From NCBI GenBank assembly GCA_902566365.1, contig CACFIH010000003.1, forward strand, positions 84,854-148,853: a stretch of 64,000 bases of DNA. Direction: 5' to 3'. The stretch comes from an uncultured Pelagibacteraceae bacterium. GTDB lineage: Bacteria > Pseudomonadota > Alphaproteobacteria > Pelagibacterales > Pelagibacteraceae. The translations under genes were made by a program, and so were the position numbers. This document shows positions 52,404 to 62,548 of the stretch, one piece after another. Numbering within the stretch: the stretch's first letter is position 1; every line of letters begins with the position of its first letter. The notes under the pieces are model-generated. The model ran no database searches, was not told the origin of the DNA, and worked only from the letters and a program-made list of their open reading frames with translations.

Positions 52404-53564
52404 ATGAAATTTAATTGGAATTATCCGACAACAGTCTGGGTTGGTGAAGATAGAGTAAATGATTTGAGGGAAGCATGTATAAATTTAAAAATTTCTAAAC
52501 CTTTATTTGTTACTGATAAAGATTTAATAAATTTACCATTCATACAAAAGATTATAAATGAAATTAAAAAAAAATTTCAAGAATTAAAAATTTTTTCAAA
52601 TTTTTCTGGAAACCCAATCGGAGAAAATGTTGATGAAGGTGTAAATGAATTTAAAAAAAATAATTGTGATGGAGTTATTGCAATAGGAGGAGGAAGTGCA
52701 ATTGATGTTGGAAAAGCTATTGCATTTATGTCAGGACAAAATAGGCCTATTTGGGATTTTGAAGATATAGGAGATTATTGGAAAAGAGCTGATGAAAAAA
52801 AAATCTCATCAATAATTGCAATTCCAACAACAGCTGGAACAGGATCTGAAACAGGTCGAGCATCAGCTATCATAAATAAAAAAACAGGTGTTAAAAAAAT
52901 TATTTTTCATCCCAAAATATTACCTTCAATTGTTATTTTGGATCCAAAATTAACCCTAGAGCTTTCTCCAAGATTAACAGCAGCTACAGGTATGGATGCA
53001 TTAGCTCATAACCTCGAGGCTTTTTGTGCACCAAATTATCATCCAATGGCAGAAGGTATTGCATTAGAAGGAATGAAATTGATTAAGAGATCACTAGTAG
53101 TTGCATTCAAAGATGGGGGAAATATTGAAGCAAGACAAAATTTATTAACAGCTTCATCGATGGGTTCAACAGCTTTTCAAAAAGGATTAGGTGCCATTCA
53201 TTCACTAAGCCATCCAGTAAATGCCAAATACAATATTCATCATGGATTATCAAATGCAATTTTTATGCCTTACGTTTTAACATTTAACAAAGACTCAATA
53301 GAAAAAAAAATAATTTCAATATGTGATTACTTGGGTTTAGATAAAAAATTTGATAGCTTTTTAGAATGGATATTAGATTTAAGAAAAGAACTAGGAATTC
53401 CTCATAAGCTCTCTGATGTTATGGATTGTTCAATAATCAATTTAGATGAATTATCTCTAATGGCATACGAAGATCCATCAACAAATGGAAATCCACGAAA
53501 AATTGATAAAGATGATCTGAAGATGATGTATGAGTTCAGCATTACAGGAGATTTATTCAAATGA
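52404..53564 (+). CDS. Iron-containing alcohol dehydrogenase
   Basis: A 386-residue group III alcohol dehydrogenase. NAD motif GGGSAIDVGKA begins at 96; metal ligands fit as Asp198, His202, His266 and His280 in DALAHNLEAF, GAIHSLSH and NIHHGLSN. TTAGTGSETG is the family signature. Fe-ADHs have been proposed to oxidise methanol, ethanol or related alcohols in SAR11. Next to the C1 genes, methanol or another short alcohol is plausible. It overlaps the amidotransferase gene by four bases. Confidence 0.86.
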   Translation: MKFNWNYPTTVWVGEDRVNDLREACINLKISKPLFVTDKDLINLPFIQKIINEIKKKFQELKIFSNFSGNPIGENVDEGVNEFKKNNCDGVIAIGGGSAIDVGKAIAFMSGQNRPIWDFEDIGDYWKRADEKKISSIIAIPTTAGTGSETGRASAIINKKTGVKKIIFHPKILPSIVILDPKLTLELSPRLTAATGMDALAHNLEAFCAPNYHPMAEGIALEGMKLIKRSLVVAFKDGGNIEARQNLLTASSMGSTAFQKGLGAIHSLSHPVNAKYNIHHGLSNAIFMPYVLTFNKDSIEKKIISICDYLGLDKKFDSFLEWILDLRKELGIPHKLSDVMDCSIINLDELSLMAYEDPSTNGNPRKIDKDDLKMMYEFSITGDLFK

Positions 53565-54343
53565 AGAATATCTTAATTGTTGAGGGGAATTTAAGAGAAG
53601 AAAATCAAAGTTTTTCAAAAGTTGGAATACAAACTCATACAGAAAGTTTAAAAGAAAGTCTTGCTTATTTCACAAATGAATTAAAATTTGATGTTGTTAA
53701 TCCATCATCAGATCAAAATATTCAATTAATATTTGGTAAACTTGAAAATTATGATGGGCTAATATGGGGAGGTAGTAGCTTAAATATTTATGATGATACT
53801 TCAGAAATCAGAAAGCAAATTGAATTTATGAAAGATTGTCAAAAAAAAGTAAAAAAAATTTTAGCTATTTGTTGGGGTATGCAAGTAGCAGTTACTGCTG
53901 CTGGGGGTCAAGTTAAAAAAGCAAATAACTCGCATATAGGAATAGCAAATGAAATTAAAGTAAATGAAAATGGAATAAGCCATCCTCTTTATCTTAACAA
54001 AGATAGAAAATTTAATTCCCCTGCTTTTAATTTTGATGAAGTTGTAAAATTGCCAAAAAATGGCATTTGTTTAGCCTCCAATAAGATAAACAAAATACAA
54101 AGTTTATATTTCGAGATAAATGATACTAAAGTTTGGGGTTTACAATATCACCCAGAGATAACATATGAAAAAATGATAAGCTTAATTGAATTTAGAAAAG
54201 ATAAATTAATTGAAAATAGAAAAGTTTTTAAAGATACTGGAGAAGTTGAAAAACATATTTCATTTATAAAAAAAGAAATTATAGTAACTAACAAAGAAAA
54301 AAGAATGTTAGAATTAAAAAATTGGCTTAATCAATTAAGTTAA
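53561..54343 (+). CDS. Class I glutamine amidotransferase-like protein
   Basis: A 260-residue GATase1-type hydrolase with nucleophile Cys104 in [10 protein letters not shown], and His197 and Glu199 in LQYHPE. It resembles stand-alone GMP-synthase-type amidotransferase domains. Such proteins hydrolyse glutamine or gamma-glutamyl amides. In a cluster that builds gamma-glutamylmethylamide this enzyme could cleave a gamma-glutamyl compound, but no direct evidence exists. It shares a TTAA stop with convergent fhs. Confidence 0.75.
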   Translation: MKNILIVEGNLREENQSFSKVGIQTHTESLKESLAYFTNELKFDVVNPSSDQNIQLIFGKLENYDGLIWGGSSLNIYDDTSEIRKQIEFMKDCQKKVKKILAICWGMQVAVTAAGGQVKKANNSHIGIANEIKVNENGISHPLYLNKDRKFNSPAFNFDEVVKLPKNGICLASNKINKIQSLYFEINDTKVWGLQYHPEITYEKMISLIEFRKDKLIENRKVFKDTGEVEKHISFIKKEIIVTNKEKRMLELKNWLNQLS

Positions 54344-56025
54344 AATAAACCTTCTATCTCTCCTTTGTCATTTAATTTGATTGAGTCTGCTGCCGGTACT
54401 CTTGGCAAACCTGGCATTGTCATTATTTCTCCACAAACAACAACAATAAACTCTGCACCTGATGACAATCTCACTTCTCTTACTGGTAACACATGTCCAG
54501 TTGGTGCACCTTTAAGATTAGGATCTGTTGAAAAACTATATTGAGTTTTAGCAATACACACTGGAAGATTCCCATAACCTTTTTCCTCAAAATCTTTTAA
54601 TTGTTGTCTTGTTTTAGTATCAGCAACAACTTCGCTTGCATGGTAAATTTCTTGTGCAATTTTTTCAATTTTTTTAAAGAGAGGTAATTTATCTTCATAT
54701 AAATATTTGAAAGTATCTTTATTTTCTTCACAAATTTCAGCTACATTTTTTGCTAATTCTTTAGCACCTTCTCCACCATTAGACCAATGCGTACACTTAG
54801 AAGCTTTCACACCTTGAGTTTTACAAAAATCAAGTAGGGCTTTCATTTCTTTTTCAGAGTCCGTTATAAAATAATTTACAGCAATTGTGACTGGTAGACC
54901 AAATTTTCTTGTATTATTTATGTGCCTTTCTAGATTGATTAATCCTTTTTTTAATGCATCAACATTTTCTTTTTTTAAATCATCTTTCGTTACTCCACCA
55001 TGCATCTTGAGAGCTCTTATCGTTGCAACAATTACAACACAATCTGGTTTAATTCCCGATTTTCTACATTTGATATCTAAAAATTTTTCAGCTCCAAGGT
55101 CAGCACCAAATCCAGCTTCGGTAACGACATAATCTGATAGTTTAAGACCTGCTTTAGTTGCAATAACAGAATTACATCCATGTGCTATGTTAGCAAATGG
55201 TCCACCGTGAATTATAGCTGGATTATTTTCTAAAGTTTGTGTTACATTAGGTCTAATCGCTTCTTTTAAAAGAACTGTCATTGGACCATGTGCGTTTAAG
55301 TCTTTTGCATAAATTGATTTTTTGTCCCTCGTGTAGGCAATTGTAATATTCCCAATTCTTTTTTCTAAATCATTTAAATCTGTAGCTAAGCAAAATATGG
55401 CCATGATTTCTGAAGCAACAGTTATATCAAAGCCATCCTGTCTAGGATAGCCGTTAGCAACACCACCTAAGTCAACGACAATAGATCTTAATGATCTATC
55501 ATTCATATCCATTACTCTTTTCCAAACTACTCTTCTAACATCTATATTAAGTTTATTTCCCCAATAAATGTGATTATCAATTAATGCTGAAAGTAAATTG
55601 TGTGCTGATGTAATAGCGTGAAAGTCACCCGTGAAATGTAAATTAATTTGTTCCATAGGAACAACCTGAGCATATCCTCCACCTGCAGCACCACCTTTCA
55701 TTCCAAAAGAAGGGCCTAAGCTTGGTTCTCTCAAACACACTATAGATTTTTTTCCAATTTTGTTTAGCCCATCATTTAATCCAACTGAGGTAGTTGTTTT
55801 TCCTTCCCCCGCGGGAGTTGGTGTTATTGCTGTAACTAAAATTAGCTTTCCATCTTTTTTATTTTTCAAACTATCTAAATATTCTAAATTTATTTTTGCT
55901 ATGTGACGTCCCATTGGACTGAATGCTGAACTTTCATCAGGAACATTGATTTTAGCTAAAATATCTTTAATAGGTTGCATTTTAGCTTCTCTTGCTATCT
56001 GAATATCTGATTTTAATTCACTCAT
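54340..56025 (-). CDS. fhs: Formate-tetrahydrofolate ligase
   Basis: A 561-residue Fhs. The ATP/phosphate loop [12 protein letters not shown] spans 69-80; [17 protein letters not shown] and [15 protein letters not shown] are signature blocks. It converts formate, ATP and THF to 10-formyl-THF, or the reverse to gain ATP while oxidising methyl groups. Located between tmm-linked genes and the Sox/Mgd operon, it ties demethylation to the folate pool. It is divergent from the SoxB-type gene across 122 bases. Confidence 0.96.
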   Translation of the reverse strand: MSELKSDIQIAREAKMQPIKDILAKINVPDESSAFSPMGRHIAKINLEYLDSLKNKKDGKLILVTAITPTPAGEGKTTTSVGLNDGLNKIGKKSIVCLREPSLGPSFGMKGGAAGGGYAQVVPMEQINLHFTGDFHAITSAHNLLSALIDNHIYWGNKLNIDVRRVVWKRVMDMNDRSLRSIVVDLGGVANGYPRQDGFDITVASEIMAIFCLATDLNDLEKRIGNITIAYTRDKKSIYAKDLNAHGPMTVLLKEAIRPNVTQTLENNPAIIHGGPFANIAHGCNSVIATKAGLKLSDYVVTEAGFGADLGAEKFLDIKCRKSGIKPDCVVIVATIRALKMHGGVTKDDLKKENVDALKKGLINLERHINNTRKFGLPVTIAVNYFITDSEKEMKALLDFCKTQGVKASKCTHWSNGGEGAKELAKNVAEICEENKDTFKYLYEDKLPLFKKIEKIAQEIYHASEVVADTKTRQQLKDFEEKGYGNLPVCIAKTQYSFSTDPNLKGAPTGHVLPVREVRLSSGAEFIVVVCGEIMTMPGLPRVPAADSIKLNDKGEIEGLF

Positions 56026-56147
56026 TAAACTCTCTAAAATATAAAATTTTGACGATTAGTATCTCTTTTTGGAGACTTTGGAAATATCTAAAAATTATAT
56101 ATAAAAAAAATATGAACTATTTATATTCATTATTATAAAATTTTAGA

Positions 56148-57404
56148 ATGCAAAAATACTCAATATTTAGCCTTATTAAGAATGCTTTTTCTAACCATGA
56201 AAAATGGGATTTAGCTTGGAAAGATCCATCGCCAAAGAAAGAGTATGATGTTGTAATTATTGGTGGCGGAGGCCATGGATTAGCAACAGCTTATTATCTT
56301 GCCAAAGAACATAAAATTACAAATGTTGCTATTATTGAAAAAGGCTGGATTGGGGGAGGTAATATTGGAAGAAATACAACAATCATCAGATCAAACTTTA
56401 TGTATGATGATAATGCCAGATTCAATGAATTTGGAATGAATTTGTGGCGAAACATGAGTCAGGAATTAAATTTCAACGTCATGTTTTCTCCAAGAGGAAT
56501 AATTAATTTAGCTCACTCAGATGCGCAAATGAATGCATACGCAAGAAGAGGAAACTCTATGAGATTGAATGGAATAGATGCGGTTTTATTAAATAGAGAA
56601 GAGATTAAAAAGATTATTCCAATGGCAGATTTTTCAGAGAATGTTAGGTATCCTATTTTTGGTGGATTGGCACAACCAAGTGCTGGCACAGCAAGACATG
56701 ATGCTGTTGCTTGGGGTTATGCTCGTCAAGCAGATTCTATGGGTGTAGATATAATTCAGAATTGTGAAGTAACTGGATTTGATGTTTCGGGTGGAAAAAT
56801 TCATGGAGTTAGAACCTCAAGAGGAGATATTAAAACTAAAAAAATTGGTCTTTGTGTTGCTGGAAGTACAAATGTTTTAGCAGATAAATTAAATATGACA
56901 TTACCAATTGAAACTCATCTTTTACAGGCATGTGTCTCTGAACCAGTTAAACCAGTTTTAGATGGGGTAGTAACTTTTGGTGCAGGTCATTTTTATATTA
57001 GTCAATCAGATAAAGGCGAAATGGTTATGGGCGGTGATTTAGATGGATATAATAGTTATGCACAAAAAGGAAATTTACCAACCATCCAACATGTATTAAC
57101 TGGTGGCATCGCTTTGTTCCCTTTTTTAAGTAGATTAAAGATGCTTAGAACTTGGGGAGGTATAATGGATATGTCGATGGATGGTTCACCAATAATTGAT
57201 AAAACTCATATTGATGGATTGTATTTAAATTGTGGATGGTGTTATGGAGGATTTAAATCAGTACCATCATCTGGATGGACTTTTGCTCATACAATCGCAC
57301 AAGATAGAGTTCATGAATTGAATGAAGGTTTTAGTTTAAATAGATTTTCAACAGGATATTTATTAGACGAAAAAGGCCTTGGAACAAAAACTTGGATTTC
57401 TTAG
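56148..57404 (+). CDS. soxB: Sarcosine oxidase/N-methylglutamate dehydrogenase beta subunit
   Basis: A 418-residue DAO-family subunit with FAD motif GGGGHG (39-44) and the GRNTTIIRSNFMYD block typical of heterotetrameric SoxB and of MgdA. It removes a methyl group from an N-methyl amino acid, passing the C1 unit to the alpha subunit's folate domain. Gene order B-D-A-G is intact. Since mgsABC is 18 kb away, N-methylglutamate rather than sarcosine may be the real substrate; homology alone cannot distinguish them. Confidence 0.88.
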   Translation: MQKYSIFSLIKNAFSNHEKWDLAWKDPSPKKEYDVVIIGGGGHGLATAYYLAKEHKITNVAIIEKGWIGGGNIGRNTTIIRSNFMYDDNARFNEFGMNLWRNMSQELNFNVMFSPRGIINLAHSDAQMNAYARRGNSMRLNGIDAVLLNREEIKKIIPMADFSENVRYPIFGGLAQPSAGTARHDAVAWGYARQADSMGVDIIQNCEVTGFDVSGGKIHGVRTSRGDIKTKKIGLCVAGSTNVLADKLNMTLPIETHLLQACVSEPVKPVLDGVVTFGAGHFYISQSDKGEMVMGGDLDGYNSYAQKGNLPTIQHVLTGGIALFPFLSRLKMLRTWGGIMDMSMDGSPIIDKTHIDGLYLNCGWCYGGFKSVPSSGWTFAHTIAQDRVHELNEGFSLNRFSTGYLLDEKGLGTKTWIS

Positions 57405-57674
57405 ATGCTTTACATTAAATGTCCATACTGTGGACACAGATCCCAGAAAGAATTTGCTTATGGTGGTGATGGCACAATAAAAAGACCAGAATTAAATCAA
57501 GAAATATCAGATGCAAAATGGAATGAGTTTGTTTATCTAAGAAAAAGTCCTAGAGGCAAACATATTGAGTTATGGCATCATATAGCAGGCTGCAGACAAT
57601 GGTTTAAAGTTCAAAGAGATACAGTCACTCATGAAATTTTTCAAACTTCAAAAACTAATGAAGAGTTAAAATGA
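57405..57674 (+). CDS. soxD: Sarcosine oxidase/N-methylglutamate dehydrogenase delta subunit
   Basis: An 89-residue zinc-binding subunit. Cys6, Cys9, His59 and Cys63 (CPYCG and LWHHIAGC) match the zinc ligands of SoxD. It starts right after the SoxB stop and overlaps the alpha-subunit start by four bases. It stabilises the heterotetramer. Confidence 0.9.
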   Translation: MLYIKCPYCGHRSQKEFAYGGDGTIKRPELNQEISDAKWNEFVYLRKSPRGKHIELWHHIAGCRQWFKVQRDTVTHEIFQTSKTNEELK

Positions 57675-60667
57675 CCCAATCATATCGTTTAAACAATGAG
57701 GGTTTAATAAATAGAAATAAAGAAATTTCTTTTAAATTTAATGGAAAAAAATATATTGGATATGAGGGGGATACATTAGCATCAGCTCTGCTTGCAAATG
57801 GAGTTCATTTAGTAGGTAGAAGCTTTAAATATCACAGACCAAGAGGTTTTTTTGGAGCTGGTGTTGATGAACCAAATGCAAAGTTGCAAATTCTATTGAA
57901 TGGTCATTCTGAACCTAATGTAAATGCTACTGAAATTGAATTAGTAGAAGGTATTGAAGCAACAAGTCAAAATTGTTGGCCATCAGTTGAATTTGATATT
58001 GGAGCTATTAATAATTTTTTAAATCGATTTTTTCCTGCTGGCTTTTATTACAAAACATTTATGTGGCCAAAAAGTTTTTGGTACAAAATTTATGAACCAT
58101 TCATAAGAAAAGCGGCTGGTCTCGGAGTTGCCTCAATAGAAAAAGACAAGGAAAGGTATGAACATAAATATGAATACTGTGATTTATTAGTAACAGGCTC
58201 AGGCCCAGCTGGTTTATCAAGCGCTTATGCAGCTGCAAAAAATGGAGCAAAAGTAATTCTTGCAGAAGATAAACCGAGATTTGGTGGTTCTTTGTTAACA
58301 GATGATGTTACGATAGATAATCTATCTGGAAAAGCCTGGTCAGATAAAGTCATAACAGAATTAAAAGAGATGCCTAATGTGATTGTTAAAAATAGATCGC
58401 AGGTATTTGGTTACTATGATCATAACATGATGGTTATGTTTGAGAAAACGGGTGATCACTTAAAAGATAAGCCCAGGTATACTCCAAGACAAAGATTGTG
58501 GTATATCAGAGCGAAAGAAGTATTATTATCCACAGGCTCAATAGAAAGACCAATAGTTTTTGGAAATAATGATACACCAGGAATATTCTTATCTGCAGCT
58601 GCTAAAGAATACATTAAAGTTTATGGAGTATTAGTTGGAAAAAAACCTCTAATATTTACAAATAATGATAGTGCATATGAAACAGCTTTAGAATTTAAAA
58701 AACAAGGAATTGAGTCAATCATTTTAGATACTAGAGAAGAACATTCATCAGAACTTATAGACTCTGCAAAAAATCAAAATATACAAATAAAATTTTCTCA
58801 CGCAGTAATTGCAGCAAATGGATATAAAAAAGTTAAATCAGCACAAATTGGCAAACTTAATAAAGATAAAACAAAGTTTGAAAATTTAGAAATTATTGAA
58901 TGTGATTGTATATGTGTCTCTGGTTTTTGGACACCAACAGTTCATTTGGCATCTCAATCTGGAAATAAGCTTAAGTTTAATAATCAAATAGATGCTTTTG
59001 TTCCTGATAAGTCAAAACAAAAAGAAACTTCAATTGGAGCTTCTAAGGGCACTTTTACATTAAAAGAAACATTAGCAGAAGGGTTTAAAACAGGATTTGA
59101 TCTTTCTAGGAATATTACAAACAATAACAACTCTACTTCAATACCAAATTCAAATGAAACTAAAAAAAGTTTACATGATAAATTTTGGTGCTCGCCTTTA
59201 CCAAAAGGTAAAAATTATAAACGTTTTGTAGATTTTCAAAATGATGTAGCAGTATCTGATATCGAAGTTGCTTTACGAGAGGGTTACAGGTCAATAGAAC
59301 ATGTTAAACGATATACAACACTAGGTATGGCAACAGACCAAGGCCGTACCAGCAATCTAAATGGTCTTCAATTAGTTGCAGATGTTGAGAAAAAAATTGT
59401 TCCACAAGTTGGTCACACAACTTTTAGACCACCATTTACCCCAATTACAATTGGTACAATCGTTGGAAGAGAAGTTGATATGGAATATATGCCAACTAGA
59501 AAAACTCCAATGCATACATGGCATGAAAAAAATAATGCTATTTTTGTTGATGCTGGAGCTTGGAAAAGACCCAGATATTATAAACAAGGAGATGAAAATT
59601 TATTTGAAGCTGCAAAAAGAGAGGCAAAAAATGTAAGAGATCATGTTGGTATCTGTGATGTGACTACACTTGGTAAAATTGATATAAAAGGCCCTGATGC
59701 TGCAGAATTTTTAAATAGAGTTTATACAAATGCGTGGTTAAAACTTCCTGTTGGTAAAGCAAGATATGGAGTGATGCTTCGAGAAGATGGGATAGTTATG
59801 GACGATGGAACAACTACTAGAATTTCAGAAAATCATTATCATATGACTACTACAACGGCTCAAGCAGCAAATGTCTTATCTCATCTAGAGTATTATCTTC
59901 AAGTTGTTTGGCCAGAACTAAAAGTTAATGTTATTTCAACTACAGAACAGTGGGCTGGAGCAGCACTGGCAGGTCCAAAATCTAGAGATGTCTTAGCAAA
60001 ATTATTTCCAAATTTAGATGTTAGCAATGAAGCTCTTCCATTTATGGGTTATTCAGAAGGAAATTTATTTGGGGTAAGTGCAAGAATATTTAGAATCTCA
60101 TTTTCTGGTGAACTTGCTTATGAAATAAATGTTGAATCTGATTATGGTCTTTTTATGTGGGAAAAAATGATGGAAATTGGAAAAGAATTTAATATTCAGC
60201 CTTATGGAACTGAAGCATTATCAACTCTAAGAATTGAAATGGGACATGTGGCTGGTCCTGAACTAGATGGAAGAACTATTCCTTATGATGTTTCTTTAGA
60301 AGGTTTAGTGTCTAAGAAAAAAGATTTTATTGGCAAAAGATCTTTACAAAAAGAGGCATTCAATAAAGCGGATAGACAAAAAATTGTTGGTTTAATTCCA
60401 ACAGACAAAAAATCTAGCATTCCAGAGGGATCACATTTAGTAGTAGATAAAAATGCTAGACTACCAAATCCAAAATTAGGACATGTATCATCATCTTGTT
60501 GGAGTGTTGAAAATAATAATCCATTTTCATTAGCAATAGTAAAAGATGGAAAAAATATGATTGGTAAAAAATTATTTGCTGTATCACCTTTAAAAAATAC
60601 TGCAATAGAAGTTGAGATTATTTCCTCTCACTATGTTGATCACGAAGGAAAGAGGGTAAGGTCATGA
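57671..60667 (+). CDS. soxA: Sarcosine oxidase/N-methylglutamate dehydrogenase alpha subunit
   Basis: A 998-residue subunit. The N-terminus has a Fer2-like domain (YEGDTLASALLANGVHL, RSFKYHRPRGFFGAG), the middle an NAD-binding pyridine-nucleotide fold (LLVTGSGPAGLSSAYAAA near 170), and the last 380 residues a GcvT folate domain (GKIDIKGPDAAEFLNRV, IFRISFSGELAYEINV). It transfers the methyl-derived formaldehyde to THF as methylene-THF. It overlaps soxG by four bases. Confidence 0.93.
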   Translation: MTQSYRLNNEGLINRNKEISFKFNGKKYIGYEGDTLASALLANGVHLVGRSFKYHRPRGFFGAGVDEPNAKLQILLNGHSEPNVNATEIELVEGIEATSQNCWPSVEFDIGAINNFLNRFFPAGFYYKTFMWPKSFWYKIYEPFIRKAAGLGVASIEKDKERYEHKYEYCDLLVTGSGPAGLSSAYAAAKNGAKVILAEDKPRFGGSLLTDDVTIDNLSGKAWSDKVITELKEMPNVIVKNRSQVFGYYDHNMMVMFEKTGDHLKDKPRYTPRQRLWYIRAKEVLLSTGSIERPIVFGNNDTPGIFLSAAAKEYIKVYGVLVGKKPLIFTNNDSAYETALEFKKQGIESIILDTREEHSSELIDSAKNQNIQIKFSHAVIAANGYKKVKSAQIGKLNKDKTKFENLEIIECDCICVSGFWTPTVHLASQSGNKLKFNNQIDAFVPDKSKQKETSIGASKGTFTLKETLAEGFKTGFDLSRNITNNNNSTSIPNSNETKKSLHDKFWCSPLPKGKNYKRFVDFQNDVAVSDIEVALREGYRSIEHVKRYTTLGMATDQGRTSNLNGLQLVADVEKKIVPQVGHTTFRPPFTPITIGTIVGREVDMEYMPTRKTPMHTWHEKNNAIFVDAGAWKRPRYYKQGDENLFEAAKREAKNVRDHVGICDVTTLGKIDIKGPDAAEFLNRVYTNAWLKLPVGKARYGVMLREDGIVMDDGTTTRISENHYHMTTTTAQAANVLSHLEYYLQVVWPELKVNVISTTEQWAGAALAGPKSRDVLAKLFPNLDVSNEALPFMGYSEGNLFGVSARIFRISFSGELAYEINVESDYGLFMWEKMMEIGKEFNIQPYGTEALSTLRIEMGHVAGPELDGRTIPYDVSLEGLVSKKKDFIGKRSLQKEAFNKADRQKIVGLIPTDKKSSIPEGSHLVVDKNARLPNPKLGHVSSSCWSVENNNPFSLAIVKDGKNMIGKKLFAVSPLKNTAIEVEIISSHYVDHEGKRVRS

Positions 60668-61248
60668 CGAATATTTCACCGTTAAACTTTGTTCATACAA
60701 CTGGAAAATTTGGTGACTATGATGGAAAACAGGAAAATGATCTATTAAAAGTAAAAGAATTGAATGGATTATTAATTTTTCAAATTGCAAAATATAAAGA
60801 TTCTAATTTTGATCTATCAAAGATTAAAATTGATGGTTTAAATCTACCATCATCATTAAAATCATCTTCAAATTTAAATACTAGAATATTATGGCTAGGA
60901 CCTGATAATTGGTTAGTTTTTTCATCTATTTTGGATTTAATTGTAAAAGAAAAAAAACAGTTTGACGAATTAAATTTTGCGATAACAAATATTTCACACT
61001 CAAGAACAATAATTGAGTTAGAGGGCAATTTAGTTAATGAAGTTCTTAAAAAAGGATGTCCATTAGATGTAAATACTTTTAAAGAAGGTGATTGTGCGAA
61101 CTCAGTTTATAATGGAATTACTATTACAATTGATTTTATCTCGAATAAACCAAACAAAGTAAGAATATTAGGTCTTAGAAGTTTTGGTGAGTCTTTGTAT
61201 CATTCAATAACTGATGCTTGCTTAGAGTTTGGATACAAAGCAATTTAG
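60664..61248 (+). CDS. soxG: Sarcosine oxidase/N-methylglutamate dehydrogenase gamma subunit
   Basis: A 194-residue subunit with the GcvT-like SoxG fold: LWLGPDNWLVFSS and ITNISHSRTIIELEG are the usual blocks, and KKGCPLDVNTF with VRILGLRSFGESLYHSI ends the domain. It closes the operon and completes the tetramer. Its stop lies one base before the end of the convergent transporter gene. Confidence 0.88.
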   Translation: MTNISPLNFVHTTGKFGDYDGKQENDLLKVKELNGLLIFQIAKYKDSNFDLSKIKIDGLNLPSSLKSSSNLNTRILWLGPDNWLVFSSILDLIVKEKKQFDELNFAITNISHSRTIIELEGNLVNEVLKKGCPLDVNTFKEGDCANSVYNGITITIDFISNKPNKVRILGLRSFGESLYHSITDACLEFGYKAI

Positions 61249-61249
61249 A

Positions 61250-62098
61250 TTACTTTCTAGTAGCAATATAAACACCAATTGTTGCTATAAAAAAACCTAC
61301 TAAATCTATTTTAGTTAAGATTTCATCTAGAAAAAACCAACCCATAAAAGCTGATACAGCTGGAATTAAAAAAAAAATTGATACAGTTTTGCTTGCTGAA
61401 TTTTTTTTAATTAAAAACATAAGTATAGTGAAGGCTCCAAATGATACTAAAAATATTTGGTGGCTCATAGCTATAAAAAAAGTTTTTGTAAAATCGATAT
61501 ATGGTTCAGCAATAAAAATAACTATTAAAGCATGAAATAAACAACCACCCACAGCTTGATAAAAGTTACTAACAGATAAAGGAAGATTGTTGCTAAGTTT
61601 TTTTTGCCAAATTGTAGATGACGTTATAGCTATTAAAGCAACTATTGTGGCTATAAAACCTAATATAGGTATATCTGTACCTAAATCTAAACCCAAAACT
61701 AAAGTAGCACCTATAAATCCAAGAATTGCCCCGAGCCATTGCTTGATTGTAACTTTTTCATTTAAAATTGGACCACTAAGTATATTGGTTAGGATAGGCT
61801 GGAGTGTTACTATTAAGGCCGCTATTCCAGCTGGCATCCCAATCGAGATAGAATAAAACACTCCTCCCAAATATAGTCCATGAAAAAGAATTCCACTAAA
61901 GACCGACTCTATTAAGTTCTCTTTTTTTATAATTATCGAATTTTTTGAATAAAGAGAAAATAAATAAAATCCGATTGCTACAAAAAAAAATCTAAATGCT
62001 AGTGCAGAAAATGGATCACTGTTATCTACTATTGGTTTTGTTGTTATGAATGCTGACGACCAAAGTAAGATAAATATGAAAGGATATATTCTGATCAT
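61250..62098 (-). CDS. EamA/DMT-family transporter
   Basis: A protein of ten predicted membrane helices and two EamA repeats, with FILLWSSAFITTKPIVD at the start and GILFHGLYLGGVFYSIS in the first repeat. I chose ATG 62098 (MIRIYPFIFILLWSSAF, 282 residues), because the 25 residues gained from the upstream codon at 62173 are basic and unlike the family start. These exporters move amino acids or other metabolites; the substrate is unknown. Confidence 0.84.
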   Translation of the reverse strand: MIRIYPFIFILLWSSAFITTKPIVDNSDPFSALAFRFFFVAIGFYLFSLYSKNSIIIKKENLIESVFSGILFHGLYLGGVFYSISIGMPAGIAALIVTLQPILTNILSGPILNEKVTIKQWLGAILGFIGATLVLGLDLGTDIPILGFIATIVALIAITSSTIWQKKLSNNLPLSVSNFYQAVGGCLFHALIVIFIAEPYIDFTKTFFIAMSHQIFLVSFGAFTILMFLIKKNSASKTVSIFFLIPAVSAFMGWFFLDEILTKIDLVGFFIATIGVYIATRK

Positions 62099-62233
62099 TT
62101 TAGGTTTTCTAAATAAATTAAGCTTACATTTGATTCTCAAATTTAGTTTAATTTGTCTATGAAAATTAAGCATTTAGAAGACAATTTTAATTCTACCTTG
62201 AGTTGTAATCTAAAATGCTTAAAGTTCTTAAAC

Positions 62234-62548
62234 ATGATTCATAAAAAAATAATTTTCGGATTATTTTTGTTTACTTTTTTAGGAGCTTGTGCAGCTCCTA
62301 CAGCTATGTTAGGACCTGCTTACACTTTTACATCTACAGGTAATGTTCTTCAGGCAGGATTTTCCTATGGTTCTAGTGAGCTTGTAACTATGTACACAGG
62401 AAAAACACCAATGGAAAATGTTATTGAAATTACCACAAACGATAAAAAAAATATTCAAAAGAAAACCCTAGAAAGCGAAGATTTTAAAGATTTGGTTATA
62501 AGTAGAGTAAAAAAAGCAAACAGTATTTTAAAAAGTTCTAATCAATAA
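62234..62548 (+). CDS. Small putative lipoprotein
   Basis: Starting at ATG 62234, the 104-residue protein has a lipoprotein signal with lipobox LGAC (Cys19), followed by AAPTAMLGPAYTFTSTGN and a basic helical C-terminus. An upstream in-frame start would bury the signal peptide behind 27 residues. No family is recognised. It overlaps the convergent neighbour by 11 bases. Confidence 0.68.
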   Translation: MIHKKIIFGLFLFTFLGACAAPTAMLGPAYTFTSTGNVLQAGFSYGSSELVTMYTGKTPMENVIEITTNDKKNIQKKTLESEDFKDLVISRVKKANSILKSSNQ

